Source of the DNA: Scandinavium sp002470465 | Lineage (GTDB): Bacteria; Pseudomonadota; Gammaproteobacteria; Enterobacterales; Enterobacteriaceae | Direction of reading: 5' to 3' | DNA length: 64,000 nucleotides | Assembly (NCBI RefSeq): GCF_040750395.1 | Contig: NZ_JBFLVD010000010.1 | Span: 132,570-196,569 of the forward strand | In this document: in pieces, positions 45,794 to 54,783 of the stretch | Numbering within the stretch: the first letter of the stretch is position 1 | Layout of the letters: each line of letters begins with the position of its first letter | Made by a program: the position numbers and the translations under genes | Notes under the pieces: generated by a model | Seen by the model: the letters and a program-made list of their open reading frames with translations, nothing else | What the model was told of the DNA's origin: nothing | Databases searched by the model: none

Positions 45794-45820
45794 TAAGCAA
45801 TCGGCGCGCCGGGCCGATGA
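45794..45820 (+). promoter_or_regulatory. Sigma-28 (FliA)-type promoter of the chemoreceptor gene
   Basis: TAAG-N15-GCCGATGA against the consensus TAAA-N15-GCCGATAA: two mismatches, exact spacing, about 50 bp before the start codon. Confidence 0.7.
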
Positions 45821-45871
45821 CAATCTTACGGACGTTTTGATACGTCTTTACTATAAGAGAGTCGATAAGCC

Positions 45872-47563
45872 ATGGATAAATCAGCCGTAGGGCAAAAGTC
45901 GCAAACCGTCAGTTTTTTACACCATATCCGTCTCGTGCCGCTGTTCTCCTCCATTCTCGGGGGGATCCTGCTGCTGTTCGCACTGAGCTCGGGTCTTGCG
46001 GGCTATTTTTTGCTGCAGGCCGATCGTGACCAGGGTGACGTTACTCAGGAATTAGAAGTTCGCATGGGCTTATCGAACAGCTCAAACCATCTGCGAACAG
46101 CACGTATCAACCTGATCCACGCCGGCGCCGCCAGCCGCATTGCCGAAATGGATGATATGAAGCGCAATATCGCCGAAGCGGAGCAGCGCATCAAACAGTC
46201 TCAGGAAGGCTTCGCGCAGTACGTGAATCGTGAAGTGAAAACGCCGGCTGATGAAGCGCTGGATGGTGAGATCAATGCGCGCTACAAAGCCTACATCGAT
46301 GGCATGCAGCCGATGCTGAAATATGCCAAAAACGGTATGTTTGAGGCGATCATCAACCATGAAAACGAGCACGCCCGCCAACTGGATGCCGCTTACAACG
46401 ACGTGTTGCTTAAGGCGATTCAGATCCGCAGCGAACGGGCTCGTCATCTGTCCGAAACGGCACACAGCCGCACCCAGCTTGGTCTCGCCTTTATGGTTGG
46501 GGCCTTTGTGCTGGCGCTGGTTTTAACGTTGCTTACGTTTGTTGCGTTACGCCGAACCGTTATTAATCCTCTGCGTCGCGCTCTGCACCGTATCGAGCAA
46601 ATTGCGGATGGCGATCTGACGCTGGCCGATGAAGCGACGGGCCGCAGCGAAATCGGTAAGCTGAGCCACGACCTGCAAAAAATGCAGCACGCGCTGGCGC
46701 AAACCGTTGGCACCGTGCGTCAGGGCACCGAAGAGATCTATCGCGGTACCAGCGAAATTTCCGCAGGCAACACGGATTTGTCCTCCCGTACTGAAGAGCA
46801 GGCCGCGGCGATTGAGCAGACAGCCGCCAGCATGGAGCAACTGACCGCCACGGTGAAACAGAACGCCGATAACGCGCATCACGCCTCCAGACTGGCGGAA
46901 GATGCCTCCGGGAAAGCTACGCGCGGCGGGCAGATTGTCTCCGGCGTGGTGTCGACGATGGGCAACATCTCTGCCAGTTCGAAGAAAATATCTGAAATTA
47001 CCGCTGTGATTAACAGCATTGCTTTCCAGACCAACATTCTGGCGCTGAACGCCGCGGTGGAAGCTGCGCGTGCAGGGGAACAGGGACGAGGTTTTGCTGT
47101 GGTCGCAAGCGAAGTACGCACGCTCGCCAGCCGCAGCGCCCAGGCAGCAAAAGAGATTGAAGGGCTTATCAGTGAATCCGTCATGCTGATTGAACGCGGT
47201 TCCGGAGAAGTCGTTGCGGCGGGCAGCACCATGAGTGACATCGTGGAGGCGGTCAAACGCGTCACCGACATCATGCTGGAAATCGCCGCGGCTTCGGATG
47301 AGCAGAGTCGGGGGATTTTGCAGGTGAGTCAGGCGATTACGGAGATGGACAACGTCACCCAGCAAAATGCCTCGCTGGTGGAAGAGGCCTCTGCGGCGGC
47401 TGGTTCACTGGAAGAGCAGGCCGCACGCCTCACGGAGGCAGTCGGTGCGTTTCGTTTGCAGCACGCGGGTAGCATAAATCGCCAGCCGCCTGCGCCTTCC
47501 GCCAGTCGCTATCAGCCACAGCGCCCGGCACTTGCCGAGGGCGATAACTGGGAAACGTTCTGA
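45872..47563 (+). CDS. Methyl-accepting chemotaxis protein (Tar/Tap class)
   Basis: 563 residues: membrane helix near residues 25-50, a four-helix periplasmic ligand domain (to about 205), second helix (about 207-228), HAMP, then the long signalling coiled coil with the invariant hairpin tip (ITAVINSIAFQTNILALNAAVEAARAGEQGRGFAVVASEVR region). The C-terminal NWETF is the pentapeptide that binds CheR and CheB, so it is a high-abundance-type receptor. Methylation glutamates lie in the flanking helices. The ligand is unknown. Its sigma-28-like promoter fits control with flagellar genes. Not linked to che genes here. Confidence 0.95.
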   Translation: MDKSAVGQKSQTVSFLHHIRLVPLFSSILGGILLLFALSSGLAGYFLLQADRDQGDVTQELEVRMGLSNSSNHLRTARINLIHAGAASRIAEMDDMKRNIAEAEQRIKQSQEGFAQYVNREVKTPADEALDGEINARYKAYIDGMQPMLKYAKNGMFEAIINHENEHARQLDAAYNDVLLKAIQIRSERARHLSETAHSRTQLGLAFMVGAFVLALVLTLLTFVALRRTVINPLRRALHRIEQIADGDLTLADEATGRSEIGKLSHDLQKMQHALAQTVGTVRQGTEEIYRGTSEISAGNTDLSSRTEEQAAAIEQTAASMEQLTATVKQNADNAHHASRLAEDASGKATRGGQIVSGVVSTMGNISASSKKISEITAVINSIAFQTNILALNAAVEAARAGEQGRGFAVVASEVRTLASRSAQAAKEIEGLISESVMLIERGSGEVVAAGSTMSDIVEAVKRVTDIMLEIAAASDEQSRGILQVSQAITEMDNVTQQNASLVEEASAAAGSLEEQAARLTEAVGAFRLQHAGSINRQPPAPSASRYQPQRPALAEGDNWETF

Positions 47564-47640
47564 TGAAAAGGCCGGTGGCACTGTCATCCTTCGAACTCAA
47601 AGAAGAGATCAACTACGCCTGGTGTCTGGGTATCCACTGA
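47563..47640 (+). CDS. 25-codon ORF coupled to the chemoreceptor stop
   Basis: An ATG overlaps the receptor stop (TGATG) and opens a 25-residue frame beginning MKRPVALSSFELKEEI and ending CLGIH, just before the terminator. The layout suggests translational coupling, but the product resembles nothing I recognise and it may be chance. Confidence 0.3.
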   Translation: MKRPVALSSFELKEEINYAWCLGIH

Positions 47641-47656
47641 TCCCTCTGTCAGACAT

Positions 47657-47697
47657 AAAAAACCCGGTGAGGAAGCTCACCGGGTTTTTCTTTTTTT
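47657..47697. terminator. Bidirectional terminator between the chemoreceptor and uspE
   Basis: 11-bp stem AACCCGGTGAG / CTCACCGGGTT flanked by A6 on the left and TTTTTCTTTTTTT on the right. Confidence 0.9.
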
Positions 47698-47717
47698 AAG
47701 AGACTAAGGCTGGATGC

Positions 47718-48668
47718 TTAGTCGTCTTCTTCGTCGTCAAGCTCGACCGGGGTCTGATACTGATCCGGCTTCAGCGCCAGCAGGTCGCAGCGCAGATGAT
47801 CGATAACCTGTTCCGCGGTATTCCCAAGGAATGCGGCAGAAAGGCCTGTGCGTCCAACCGTGCCCAGTACCACAATCCCCGCCTGCAAATGCTCTGCCAG
47901 ATCCGGGATGACCTCTTCCGGCAGGCCTTTCTCGACGTGGGTCATCTCTTCTGAAATGCTGTATTTCTGCCGTAGCGCCTTCATGGCAAGCAGATGCTGG
48001 CCGCGAATGGCGTCGTTGTACACGCTCGGGTCGAAATCCGGCAGCTCAATCGCGATATTGATTGGCGTGACCGGGTAGGCGCCCACAAGATGCACTTCGG
48101 TGTGGTTGATTTGCTCGGCAAGCTGCAGCGTTTCCCGTACCAGTTTGTCATTGAGGGCGTTGTGATACTCCTCTTCGCTGGCGAGATTGACTGCCACAAT
48201 CGCTTTGCCGCCTTCCGGCCACGGCTGATCTTTCACCATCCACACCGGGCAGGGGCATTTTCTCAGTAAATGCCAGTCGGTGGGGGTGAAAATCACCGCT
48301 TCCAGTTTGTCGTGCTGGTGGGCCATCTTGAGCAGCAGATCGTGCCCGCCGCTCATCACTTCCTGAATAATGGCTTCGAAGGGGCGGTTATGCCAGACGA
48401 CTTTGATGTCAATCGGCACGCCGGCATCTATGTAAAATTTTGCCTGTTCGCGGATCCACGCGGTCCGCTGGCTGATGACGCCCTGACGCATAGCCGTGCG
48501 CTCGTCAGGCGACAGAAGGGTGGTCATCTCATACGAAAAATCGTAGATCGGCAAAAAGGCTTTAATGGTTCCACCAATCCGTTGATGAAGGTACACAGCG
48601 CGCCGTAATGCGGGTTGATCGTCCTGGTTAGGATCGATGGCTACCAGCATGCTTTGATACTTTGCCAT
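47718..48668 (-). CDS. uspE: Universal stress protein UspE
   Basis: 316-residue tandem Usp protein: two Usp domains (residues about 3-150 and 155-300), each ending in the GTVGRTG- or HQHDKLE-type segment. Acts in stress resistance, motility and aggregation in E. coli. ATG 48668 chosen for the E. coli length; the frame opens at 48695. It lies downstream of fnr in the same direction, the conserved order, but with a 138-bp gap and its own likely promoter. Confidence 0.95.
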   Translation of the reverse strand: MAKYQSMLVAIDPNQDDQPALRRAVYLHQRIGGTIKAFLPIYDFSYEMTTLLSPDERTAMRQGVISQRTAWIREQAKFYIDAGVPIDIKVVWHNRPFEAIIQEVMSGGHDLLLKMAHQHDKLEAVIFTPTDWHLLRKCPCPVWMVKDQPWPEGGKAIVAVNLASEEEYHNALNDKLVRETLQLAEQINHTEVHLVGAYPVTPINIAIELPDFDPSVYNDAIRGQHLLAMKALRQKYSISEEMTHVEKGLPEEVIPDLAEHLQAGIVVLGTVGRTGLSAAFLGNTAEQVIDHLRCDLLALKPDQYQTPVELDDEEDD

Positions 48669-48806
48669 ACAGGGTCTCCTTACAACTGTCACCACAGTCT
48701 GTAAATAAAAGATAACCCATCCGGAGTGATTGAAACAGGGGATAACCTTCGCCAGATCAATAAATCACAAAAATTTAGCGATCCGGCGAACGGAAAAAAA
48801 GGGGGA

Positions 48807-49559
48807 TCAGGCGACGTTGCGGGCCTGTCCGGCCAGAACGGCCAGCGCATCGCTGTTCTCGATGGTAATGTACTTACCTTTTACCGCTAGCATGCCGCTT
48901 TTCTGGAAACGACCGAGCAGGCGGCTGATGGTTTCTACCGTCAGGCCGAGGTAGTTACCGATGTCACCGCGGGTCATGGTCAGACGGAACTCACGCGGAG
49001 AGAAGCCGCGCTGGGCGAAACGACGGGAGAGGTTATAGATAAACGCTGCCAGGCGCTCTTCCGCGTTTTTCTTCGACAGCAGCAGGATCATATCCTGGTC
49101 GCCTTTGATCTCACCGCTCATCAGACGCATCATCTGCTGGCGCAGGTTCGGCATTTTGCCGGAAAGATCGTCCAGGGTTTCGAACGGGATTTCGCAAACC
49201 ATGGATGTTTCCAGCGCCTGCGCGAAGCTTGGGTGATGACCGGTGCCGATGGCGTCGAAACCGACCAGATCGCCTGCCAGGTGGAAACCGGTAATCTGCT
49301 CATCGCCCTGTTCGGTGATGGTGTAGCTCTTGATCGTGCCGGAGCGGATGGCATACAGCGATTTCAGCTCATCGCCTGCTTTGAACAGGGTTTGCCCTTT
49401 CTGAATCGGCTTTTTACGCTCGATGATATTATCAAGCTGATCGAGCTCATGTTCATTGAGGGTGAACGGGATACAGAGCTGGCTGATGCTGCAATCCTGG
49501 CAGTGGATAGCACAACCGCCAGACTGGATGCGTCGAATAATTCGCTTTTCCGGGATCAT
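48807..49559 (-). CDS. fnr: Fumarate/nitrate reduction regulator FNR
   Basis: Oxygen-sensing CRP-family regulator. 250 residues, almost identical to E. coli FNR; the [4Fe-4S] ligands Cys20, Cys23, Cys29 and Cys122 (SMVCEIPFE) are all present, as is the helix-turn-helix VETISRLLGRFQKSG. FNR activates anaerobic respiration genes and represses aerobic ones. An FNR box just upstream of the start indicates autoregulation. Confidence 0.98.
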   Translation of the reverse strand: MIPEKRIIRRIQSGGCAIHCQDCSISQLCIPFTLNEHELDQLDNIIERKKPIQKGQTLFKAGDELKSLYAIRSGTIKSYTITEQGDEQITGFHLAGDLVGFDAIGTGHHPSFAQALETSMVCEIPFETLDDLSGKMPNLRQQMMRLMSGEIKGDQDMILLLSKKNAEERLAAFIYNLSRRFAQRGFSPREFRLTMTRGDIGNYLGLTVETISRLLGRFQKSGMLAVKGKYITIENSDALAVLAGQARNVA

Positions 49560-49578
49560 AGATTTGCTCAGGCTTTAA

Positions 49579-49592
49579 TTGATATTGGTCAA
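49579..49592. promoter_or_regulatory. FNR box upstream of fnr
   Basis: TTGAT-ATTG-GTCAA, one base from the TTGAT-N4-ATCAA palindrome, 20 bp before the fnr start. Consistent with the known FNR autorepression. Confidence 0.8.
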
Positions 49593-49753
49593 TTTTAACA
49601 TCTTTTTGGGGAGCAAGTAAGCCTTCAAAATCCGATTCACGTAATATAAGCAAGGGAAATAACCGAAGGGTTATATCCCCATGAAATCTATGAATTTAAA
49701 CTGGAGCCTGCTGTCAGTAAAGTTGTCTGATATTTCCAGAAAGGCACTAAATA

Positions 49754-50269
49754 TCAAATTAGCAGGTAGCCTTCGTGGCGCAGCAGCCACTCTTTTCGCT
49801 GCACGCCGCCAGCATAACCGGTCATGGTACCGTTGCTGCCTATCACGCGATGGCAGGGCACGACGATGCTTACCGGATTCGAACCGTTGGCCGCGCCTAC
49901 AGCCCGCGCCGCGCCTGGTCGTCCGAGCTGTTCGGCAAGCTGACCGTAGCGCATCACCTGACCGCAGGGAATAGAGCGCAGCGCCTGCCAGACTTCACGC
50001 TGAAAGTCGGTGCCGCCCGTAGCGCTTGGCAGGGAGTCGATTATGCTGAGATCGCCGTCGAAGTACTCTCTCATCTTCTGACTCAGCCCGTTAGGATTGC
50101 TGGCAGGGATTCGCTCATAGCCCTCCGCGCGATAATGCAGATCCAACAGCTGCACCATACGATCGCTGTGCTCTTCCCACTCGACGGCGCGCAGGTTGAA
50201 CTGTTCATCACACAGGATCCACAGCGGCCCGACCGGGGTCGAGATTTTATCTTCCAGCAATCTCAGCAT
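49754..50269 (-). CDS. ogt: Methylated-DNA--protein cysteine methyltransferase Ogt
   Basis: Suicide DNA repair protein that transfers O6-alkyl groups from guanine to its own cysteine. 171 residues from ATG 50269 (AAGGAA upstream), the same as E. coli Ogt. Active site PCHRVIG (Cys about 139) and helix-turn-helix GRPGAARAVGAANGSNP. Sits between abgT and fnr, reading in the same direction as both. Confidence 0.96.
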   Translation of the reverse strand: MLRLLEDKISTPVGPLWILCDEQFNLRAVEWEEHSDRMVQLLDLHYRAEGYERIPASNPNGLSQKMREYFDGDLSIIDSLPSATGGTDFQREVWQALRSIPCGQVMRYGQLAEQLGRPGAARAVGAANGSNPVSIVVPCHRVIGSNGTMTGYAGGVQRKEWLLRHEGYLLI

Positions 50270-50278
50270 CACATTTCC

Positions 50279-51805
50279 TTAGTTCAGCCGCGGGTAAACC
50301 CCCGGCCCAATGGGGAGGCCGACAAGATACCACGCCACCAGCATCAGCAACCATACCCCTAAAAAGATAAGCGGATAGGGTAATACCAGAGAATAGTAGG
50401 TACCGAGCTTCGCCTCTGGCCTATAGCGCTGGAGAAAGCCGAGAAACAGCGGCACGAACGGAGATACCGGTGCCAGCGGGATCACAGAGGAATCCGCCAC
50501 CCGAAACAGGATCTGCGCGAACGCCGGGTGAAAGCCAAGCAGCATGAACATTGGCACAAATATCGGCGCCAGAATCGACCAGATTGCCGAGCCGCTGGCG
50601 ATAAACATGCACAATAAAGAAGAGAGCAGCGCCAGCCCGACAAACGCAGGCACGCCGCTCAAGCCTGCGGCTTCCAGAATATCGGTCAGGCCAACCGCCA
50701 TAAACTTGCCCATATTGCTCCAGTTAAACATGGCCACAAACTGGGCGAGCGGGAAGACCATGACGATAAACCCGGCCATCTCCTTCATCGGCTCGATCAT
50801 CAGGTGTGGAATGTCTCCCTGACTGCGGATTTTCTTTGTCGCCAGGCCATACGCCAGCGAGACCACGAAGAAGAAAAAGATGATCAGCGGCACGATGCCT
50901 TTAATGAAGGGTGACGGCAGCACGGTGTGCAGGACCGGATCGCGCAGAATGCCGTTTTCGGGAACGATAAGCAGCGCAATCAGACCGATAAACAGCAGCG
51001 AGACAATTCCCGCCACCCGCAGGCCAAAGCGCTGTTCGGCGCTCAGGGTTTCCAGCTTTTCCTCATTGTTGCCTTGCCACAGACCAAGACGCGGTTCGAC
51101 GATTTTATCGGTGATGAGACCGCCGACAACCGTCAACGCAATTACCGAGCTTGCCATAAAATACCAGTTGTCGATAACGCTGACGTGCATCGCGGCGTCC
51201 ATGGTTTTCGCGGCTTCGGTGCTGATACCGGAGAGCAGAACGTCGGTGGTAACAATCAGCAAATTCGCAGTAAAACCACAGCCAACGCCTGCAATGGCGG
51301 CCAGCAGACCTGCAACCGGATGTCGACCAACGGCGAGAAAGATCAGAGCGCCCATCGGCGGCATGATCACCAGCGCGGCGTCGGATGAAATATGGCTGAA
51401 GAAGGCAATAAACAGCACCATATAGCTTGCGTAACGCGCGCTGACGTGGGAAGCCATCTCCACCATCAGTGCGGGCAGCAGCCCGACGCGTTCGGCAAGG
51501 CCTGCGCCCAATACCAGCGCGAGGATGGCACCGAGCGGCGCAAAACCACTGAAGTTCTTAATGACGTTCGGCAAAAACCAGTGCAGCCCCTCCACGCTCA
51601 GCAGGTTTTTGACCGCAACGGTGGTGCCGTCCGCTGGGCTTTTTACGCTCACGTCGAAAGCTGAAAGCACGGCAGTGGCTATCATCAATGCCGCAATCAG
51701 GTACACAAACAGCAGGAAAGGGTGCGGCACTTTATTACCAATCTTTTCTACCCAGCCATACAGCTTACCGGTGGGGGAATGCGAAGGTATGGAAGACATA
51801 CTCAT
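50279..51805 (-). CDS. abgT: p-Aminobenzoyl-glutamate transporter AbgT
   Basis: 508-residue inner-membrane transporter with about eleven helices and two hairpins, AbgT family. Identical in length to E. coli AbgT and very similar throughout (SHISSDAALVIMPPMGALIF; GSAIWSILAPIFVPMFMLLG). It brings in p-aminobenzoyl-glutamate, a folate breakdown product, for cleavage by AbgAB. Last gene of abgABT; 54 bp after abgB. Confidence 0.96.
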   Translation of the reverse strand: MSMSSIPSHSPTGKLYGWVEKIGNKVPHPFLLFVYLIAALMIATAVLSAFDVSVKSPADGTTVAVKNLLSVEGLHWFLPNVIKNFSGFAPLGAILALVLGAGLAERVGLLPALMVEMASHVSARYASYMVLFIAFFSHISSDAALVIMPPMGALIFLAVGRHPVAGLLAAIAGVGCGFTANLLIVTTDVLLSGISTEAAKTMDAAMHVSVIDNWYFMASSVIALTVVGGLITDKIVEPRLGLWQGNNEEKLETLSAEQRFGLRVAGIVSLLFIGLIALLIVPENGILRDPVLHTVLPSPFIKGIVPLIIFFFFVVSLAYGLATKKIRSQGDIPHLMIEPMKEMAGFIVMVFPLAQFVAMFNWSNMGKFMAVGLTDILEAAGLSGVPAFVGLALLSSLLCMFIASGSAIWSILAPIFVPMFMLLGFHPAFAQILFRVADSSVIPLAPVSPFVPLFLGFLQRYRPEAKLGTYYSLVLPYPLIFLGVWLLMLVAWYLVGLPIGPGVYPRLN

Positions 51806-51859
51806 GGGCGTTCCTCGGGTGTCGTTGTGTTTGTTGTGTTATGAGTTGTTTTATAATGA

Positions 51860-53305
51860 TTATTTAAGTGGTGACGGTGTCACGTTTTTCGGGATCGGAC
51901 AGTGATATGGCCGCTCCTCAAGCTGCTGTGCCAGCTCTGTCCGGCAGGCTTCCAGCAGTGCCGGGTCATCAAACAGGTTAATGGCCGTTGCGCCCATGAT
52001 TTTCCCGGCGTGCAGCATGCCTTTATGCGCGATGGATGTGCGGCTCTGGCTGACCAGCTGCCAGGTATGCAGAGGCGTGCCGACGGCAAAACAGGGACTG
52101 AAGCACTGCGCGACAGGGGTTTTCCAACTGACGTCACCCACGTCCGTTGACCCCGGCAACACTTCGCTATTGGGCACATACGGCGCAACCTCATCAATAA
52201 GCAGCGTTTTCTGATGACGGCGGGCAAAGTTAATACCTTCCTGCGCGCCGGTGCGAGCGATGTTTTGCAGGCTGTTTTGCAGATCGTTTTCGCTTAGCGT
52301 GGTGCGAATCGCATGGGCAAATTCCAGTTCCTCTTCACTCCATACTGGCGTGCCGTAGTGCTGAACCGCCTGATACATTGCCGCCTCCAGCGTGCGGTTG
52401 GGCAGGTAGCTGGAACAGGCTTTCTCAAAACGACAGCTGACCGTCGTTTCCGTCATCAGCGCCGCGCCCTGAGCAATTTTCTCAATCCGCTGGTAAATCT
52501 GCTGAACGTCGGCCATCTCTGGCGCGCGAATCAGGTACAACACTTCGGCCTGCGCCTGCACGACGTTGGGAGAAATACCGCCGGTGTCGGTAATGGCGTA
52601 GTGCACGCGGGCTTTTTCGATAATGTGCTCATTGAGGAAATTTGTGCCGGTGGTCATCAGCGTCACCGCGTCCAGCGCGCTGCGGCCTAAATGCGGTGAG
52701 TTTGCCGCATGCGCCGCGACGCCGGTAAAGCGCCAGGCGGCCTGAATATTCGCCAGCGTACTGGTGCTGAACATTCCCGCAAAAGCCTCAGGATGCCAGG
52801 TGACGGCAGCGTCCACGTCGTCGAACAGGCCTTCGCGCACCATAAAGGTTTTGCCGGAGCCGCCTTCTTCGCCCGGGCAGCCGTAAAAACGCAGTGTGCC
52901 TTCACGACCGTTTTGTTCCAGCCATGCTTTAGCCGCAACGGCGGCAGCAAAAGCCGCTGTACCCAGCAGGTTATGTCCGCAGCCATGGCCGTTCGCGCCT
53001 GGGGTCGATGAAGTGGGCTCCGCGCAGTGCGCCTGCTGGTTGAGGCCTGCCAGCGCATCATATTCGCCCAGCACGGCAATAACCGGTTTTCCGCTGCCTA
53101 CGCTCGCGATAAAGGCATTCGGAATGCCGCCCGCTTCGCGCGTGATGCTGAAGCCCTCGGCTTCCAGGGCGCTCGCGAGCCGTTCGGCGGACCAGAACTC
53201 CTCAAAGCGCGTTTCCGGATGATCCCAAATCTCGTCGGCGATATCGCTGAACTGTTGATGGCGGGCGTTAAGGGTATCGGCTACAAAATCGTATATCTGC
53301 TGCAT
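51860..53305 (-). CDS. abgB: p-Aminobenzoyl-glutamate hydrolase subunit B
   Basis: M20-family peptidase subunit, 481 residues, the E. coli length. Metal-binding ENGHGCGHNLLG (about residues 105-115) and GCPGEEGGSGK (about 140-150) are intact. With AbgA it splits p-aminobenzoyl-glutamate to p-aminobenzoate and glutamate. The frame opens as far up as 53578 inside abgA, but ATG 53305 shares a base with the abgA stop (TAATG), matching coupled translation. Confidence 0.96.
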   Translation of the reverse strand: MQQIYDFVADTLNARHQQFSDIADEIWDHPETRFEEFWSAERLASALEAEGFSITREAGGIPNAFIASVGSGKPVIAVLGEYDALAGLNQQAHCAEPTSSTPGANGHGCGHNLLGTAAFAAAVAAKAWLEQNGREGTLRFYGCPGEEGGSGKTFMVREGLFDDVDAAVTWHPEAFAGMFSTSTLANIQAAWRFTGVAAHAANSPHLGRSALDAVTLMTTGTNFLNEHIIEKARVHYAITDTGGISPNVVQAQAEVLYLIRAPEMADVQQIYQRIEKIAQGAALMTETTVSCRFEKACSSYLPNRTLEAAMYQAVQHYGTPVWSEEELEFAHAIRTTLSENDLQNSLQNIARTGAQEGINFARRHQKTLLIDEVAPYVPNSEVLPGSTDVGDVSWKTPVAQCFSPCFAVGTPLHTWQLVSQSRTSIAHKGMLHAGKIMGATAINLFDDPALLEACRTELAQQLEERPYHCPIPKNVTPSPLK

Positions 53306-54615
53306 TAATTGACTCCTTTCTGTGCACAGCCCATCGCTACGCGGGCAAGGGTTTCCACGGCGATGCCGAGCACCTGCTCGTCGAAATCGAATTTTTCGTT
53401 GTGATGCCCGGCGCTCAGATCGGTCCCGAACACCATGTATGATGCGAGGCCGTTGCGCGCCTGGACGCGTGCCATCATCAGCGTGGCGTCTTCCGATCCT
53501 GCCGGAGCGGGCACGTTGTCTATCGCTTTTTCCACGCCGGGCACCTGAACCGCCTGTTCGCGCAGGAAACTTACCCATTCAGGGGAAGGGGAACTTGCCG
53601 TCGCTGCGCCCATCAATTTTACATCGGCGCTCACTTCGTACATCGCCGCAGCACCTGCAATCACGCTCTGAGCCCGGTCAAAAACGTACTGATTGATGGC
53701 TTCGCTCTCGCCACGCGTTTCCACTTTGATCAGCGCTGATGAAGGCACTACGTTGCGCCCGGTCCCGGCCTGCATCACGCCAACGTTCACCCGTGAGGCT
53801 CCCGCGCTGTGCGGGGCAATCGCGTGCAGGGATATTGCTGCCTGCGCCGCAGCCAGCAGCGCGTTGCGACCCTCCTCCGGTTTTCCGCCTGCGTGCGCGG
53901 CAACACCGGTAAAACGCACGTCAAACTTGCTGGTAGCCATAAAGTTATCGGCACCGCACAGAACCGTGCCAGCTTCCACGCCGGTGCCGATATGCACCGC
54001 TGTAAAGTAATCCACATCGTCCAGCACGCCTGCGGCGACCATTGCGCGAGCGCCGCGAGTGCCTTCTTCGGCAGGCTGGAAAATCAGTTTGATCGTGCCG
54101 CGGAGTTCGCCGGAAAAGTGCTTCAGCACATGAGCAAGGCCGAGACCGATGGCGGTATGCCCGTCGTGGCCGCAGGCGTGCATCATGCCTGCATTACAGG
54201 AGGCGAATCCGTCCCGGTGAGGGCGATGACTGTCGTCCTGATGCTCATTGAGGTCGAGTGCGTCCATATCAACGCGAAAAGCGAGAGTCGGGCCGGGACG
54301 CCCGGTATTCAGCGTGGCGACCACGCCGGTAAAACCACCTTCGAAAGCAGGCAGCCAGCGCTCAGGCGCACCCTGCTGGCGGGCTCTTTCATATTGCTGC
54401 GCAAGAGTCGTTTCATCCGGCAGGCCCATCCGGCTCTGCTCATCCACCACATCGCGACCAACGGCCAGCTGATAACCCAGGCCGTCGAGGATCTCCGCCA
54501 CGCGCGCGGCAGTGCGAAATTCCAGCCAGCCGGATTCGGCATAATGATGAAATTCACGGCGCCAGGCACGCAGATCCGTCGCCAGCGACGCCACATATTC
54601 GGTAAGTAATGACAT
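53305..54615 (-). CDS. abgA: p-Aminobenzoyl-glutamate hydrolase subunit A
   Basis: 436-residue M20 peptidase subunit, the same length as E. coli AbgA. Metal ligands in MMHACGHDGHTA (about residues 142-152), FQPAEEGTRG (about 178-187) and the C-terminal GHHNEKFDFDE. First gene of the abgABT operon, reading away from its probable activator abgR. Confidence 0.96.
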   Translation of the reverse strand: MSLLTEYVASLATDLRAWRREFHHYAESGWLEFRTAARVAEILDGLGYQLAVGRDVVDEQSRMGLPDETTLAQQYERARQQGAPERWLPAFEGGFTGVVATLNTGRPGPTLAFRVDMDALDLNEHQDDSHRPHRDGFASCNAGMMHACGHDGHTAIGLGLAHVLKHFSGELRGTIKLIFQPAEEGTRGARAMVAAGVLDDVDYFTAVHIGTGVEAGTVLCGADNFMATSKFDVRFTGVAAHAGGKPEEGRNALLAAAQAAISLHAIAPHSAGASRVNVGVMQAGTGRNVVPSSALIKVETRGESEAINQYVFDRAQSVIAGAAAMYEVSADVKLMGAATASSPSPEWVSFLREQAVQVPGVEKAIDNVPAPAGSEDATLMMARVQARNGLASYMVFGTDLSAGHHNEKFDFDEQVLGIAVETLARVAMGCAQKGVN

Positions 54616-54783
54616 AACGTTTCCTGTTATCGGTAAAAAGTGTGAATCGCTTCACGGTGCGATAGTTTTTACTTATCAGTAATAATTTTTTAACGTTTCG
54701 CTCATTACCCTGCCATATCCCTTTGCATTACAGTAGATGCCAGTTTCTTGTGTCTGATAAACAGTGGTTATCGCGGAGCGGGC

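Noticed and set aside
49681..49974. Rightward 97-codon frame starting in the fnr-ogt gap
   Set aside because: Most of it runs antisense through ogt and gives an Arg-rich sequence with no recognisable family.
51860..53578. Long form of abgB starting inside abgA
   Set aside because: The extra 91 residues are Arg-rich antisense-like sequence within abgA; ATG 53305 gives the family length and overlaps the abgA stop by one base.
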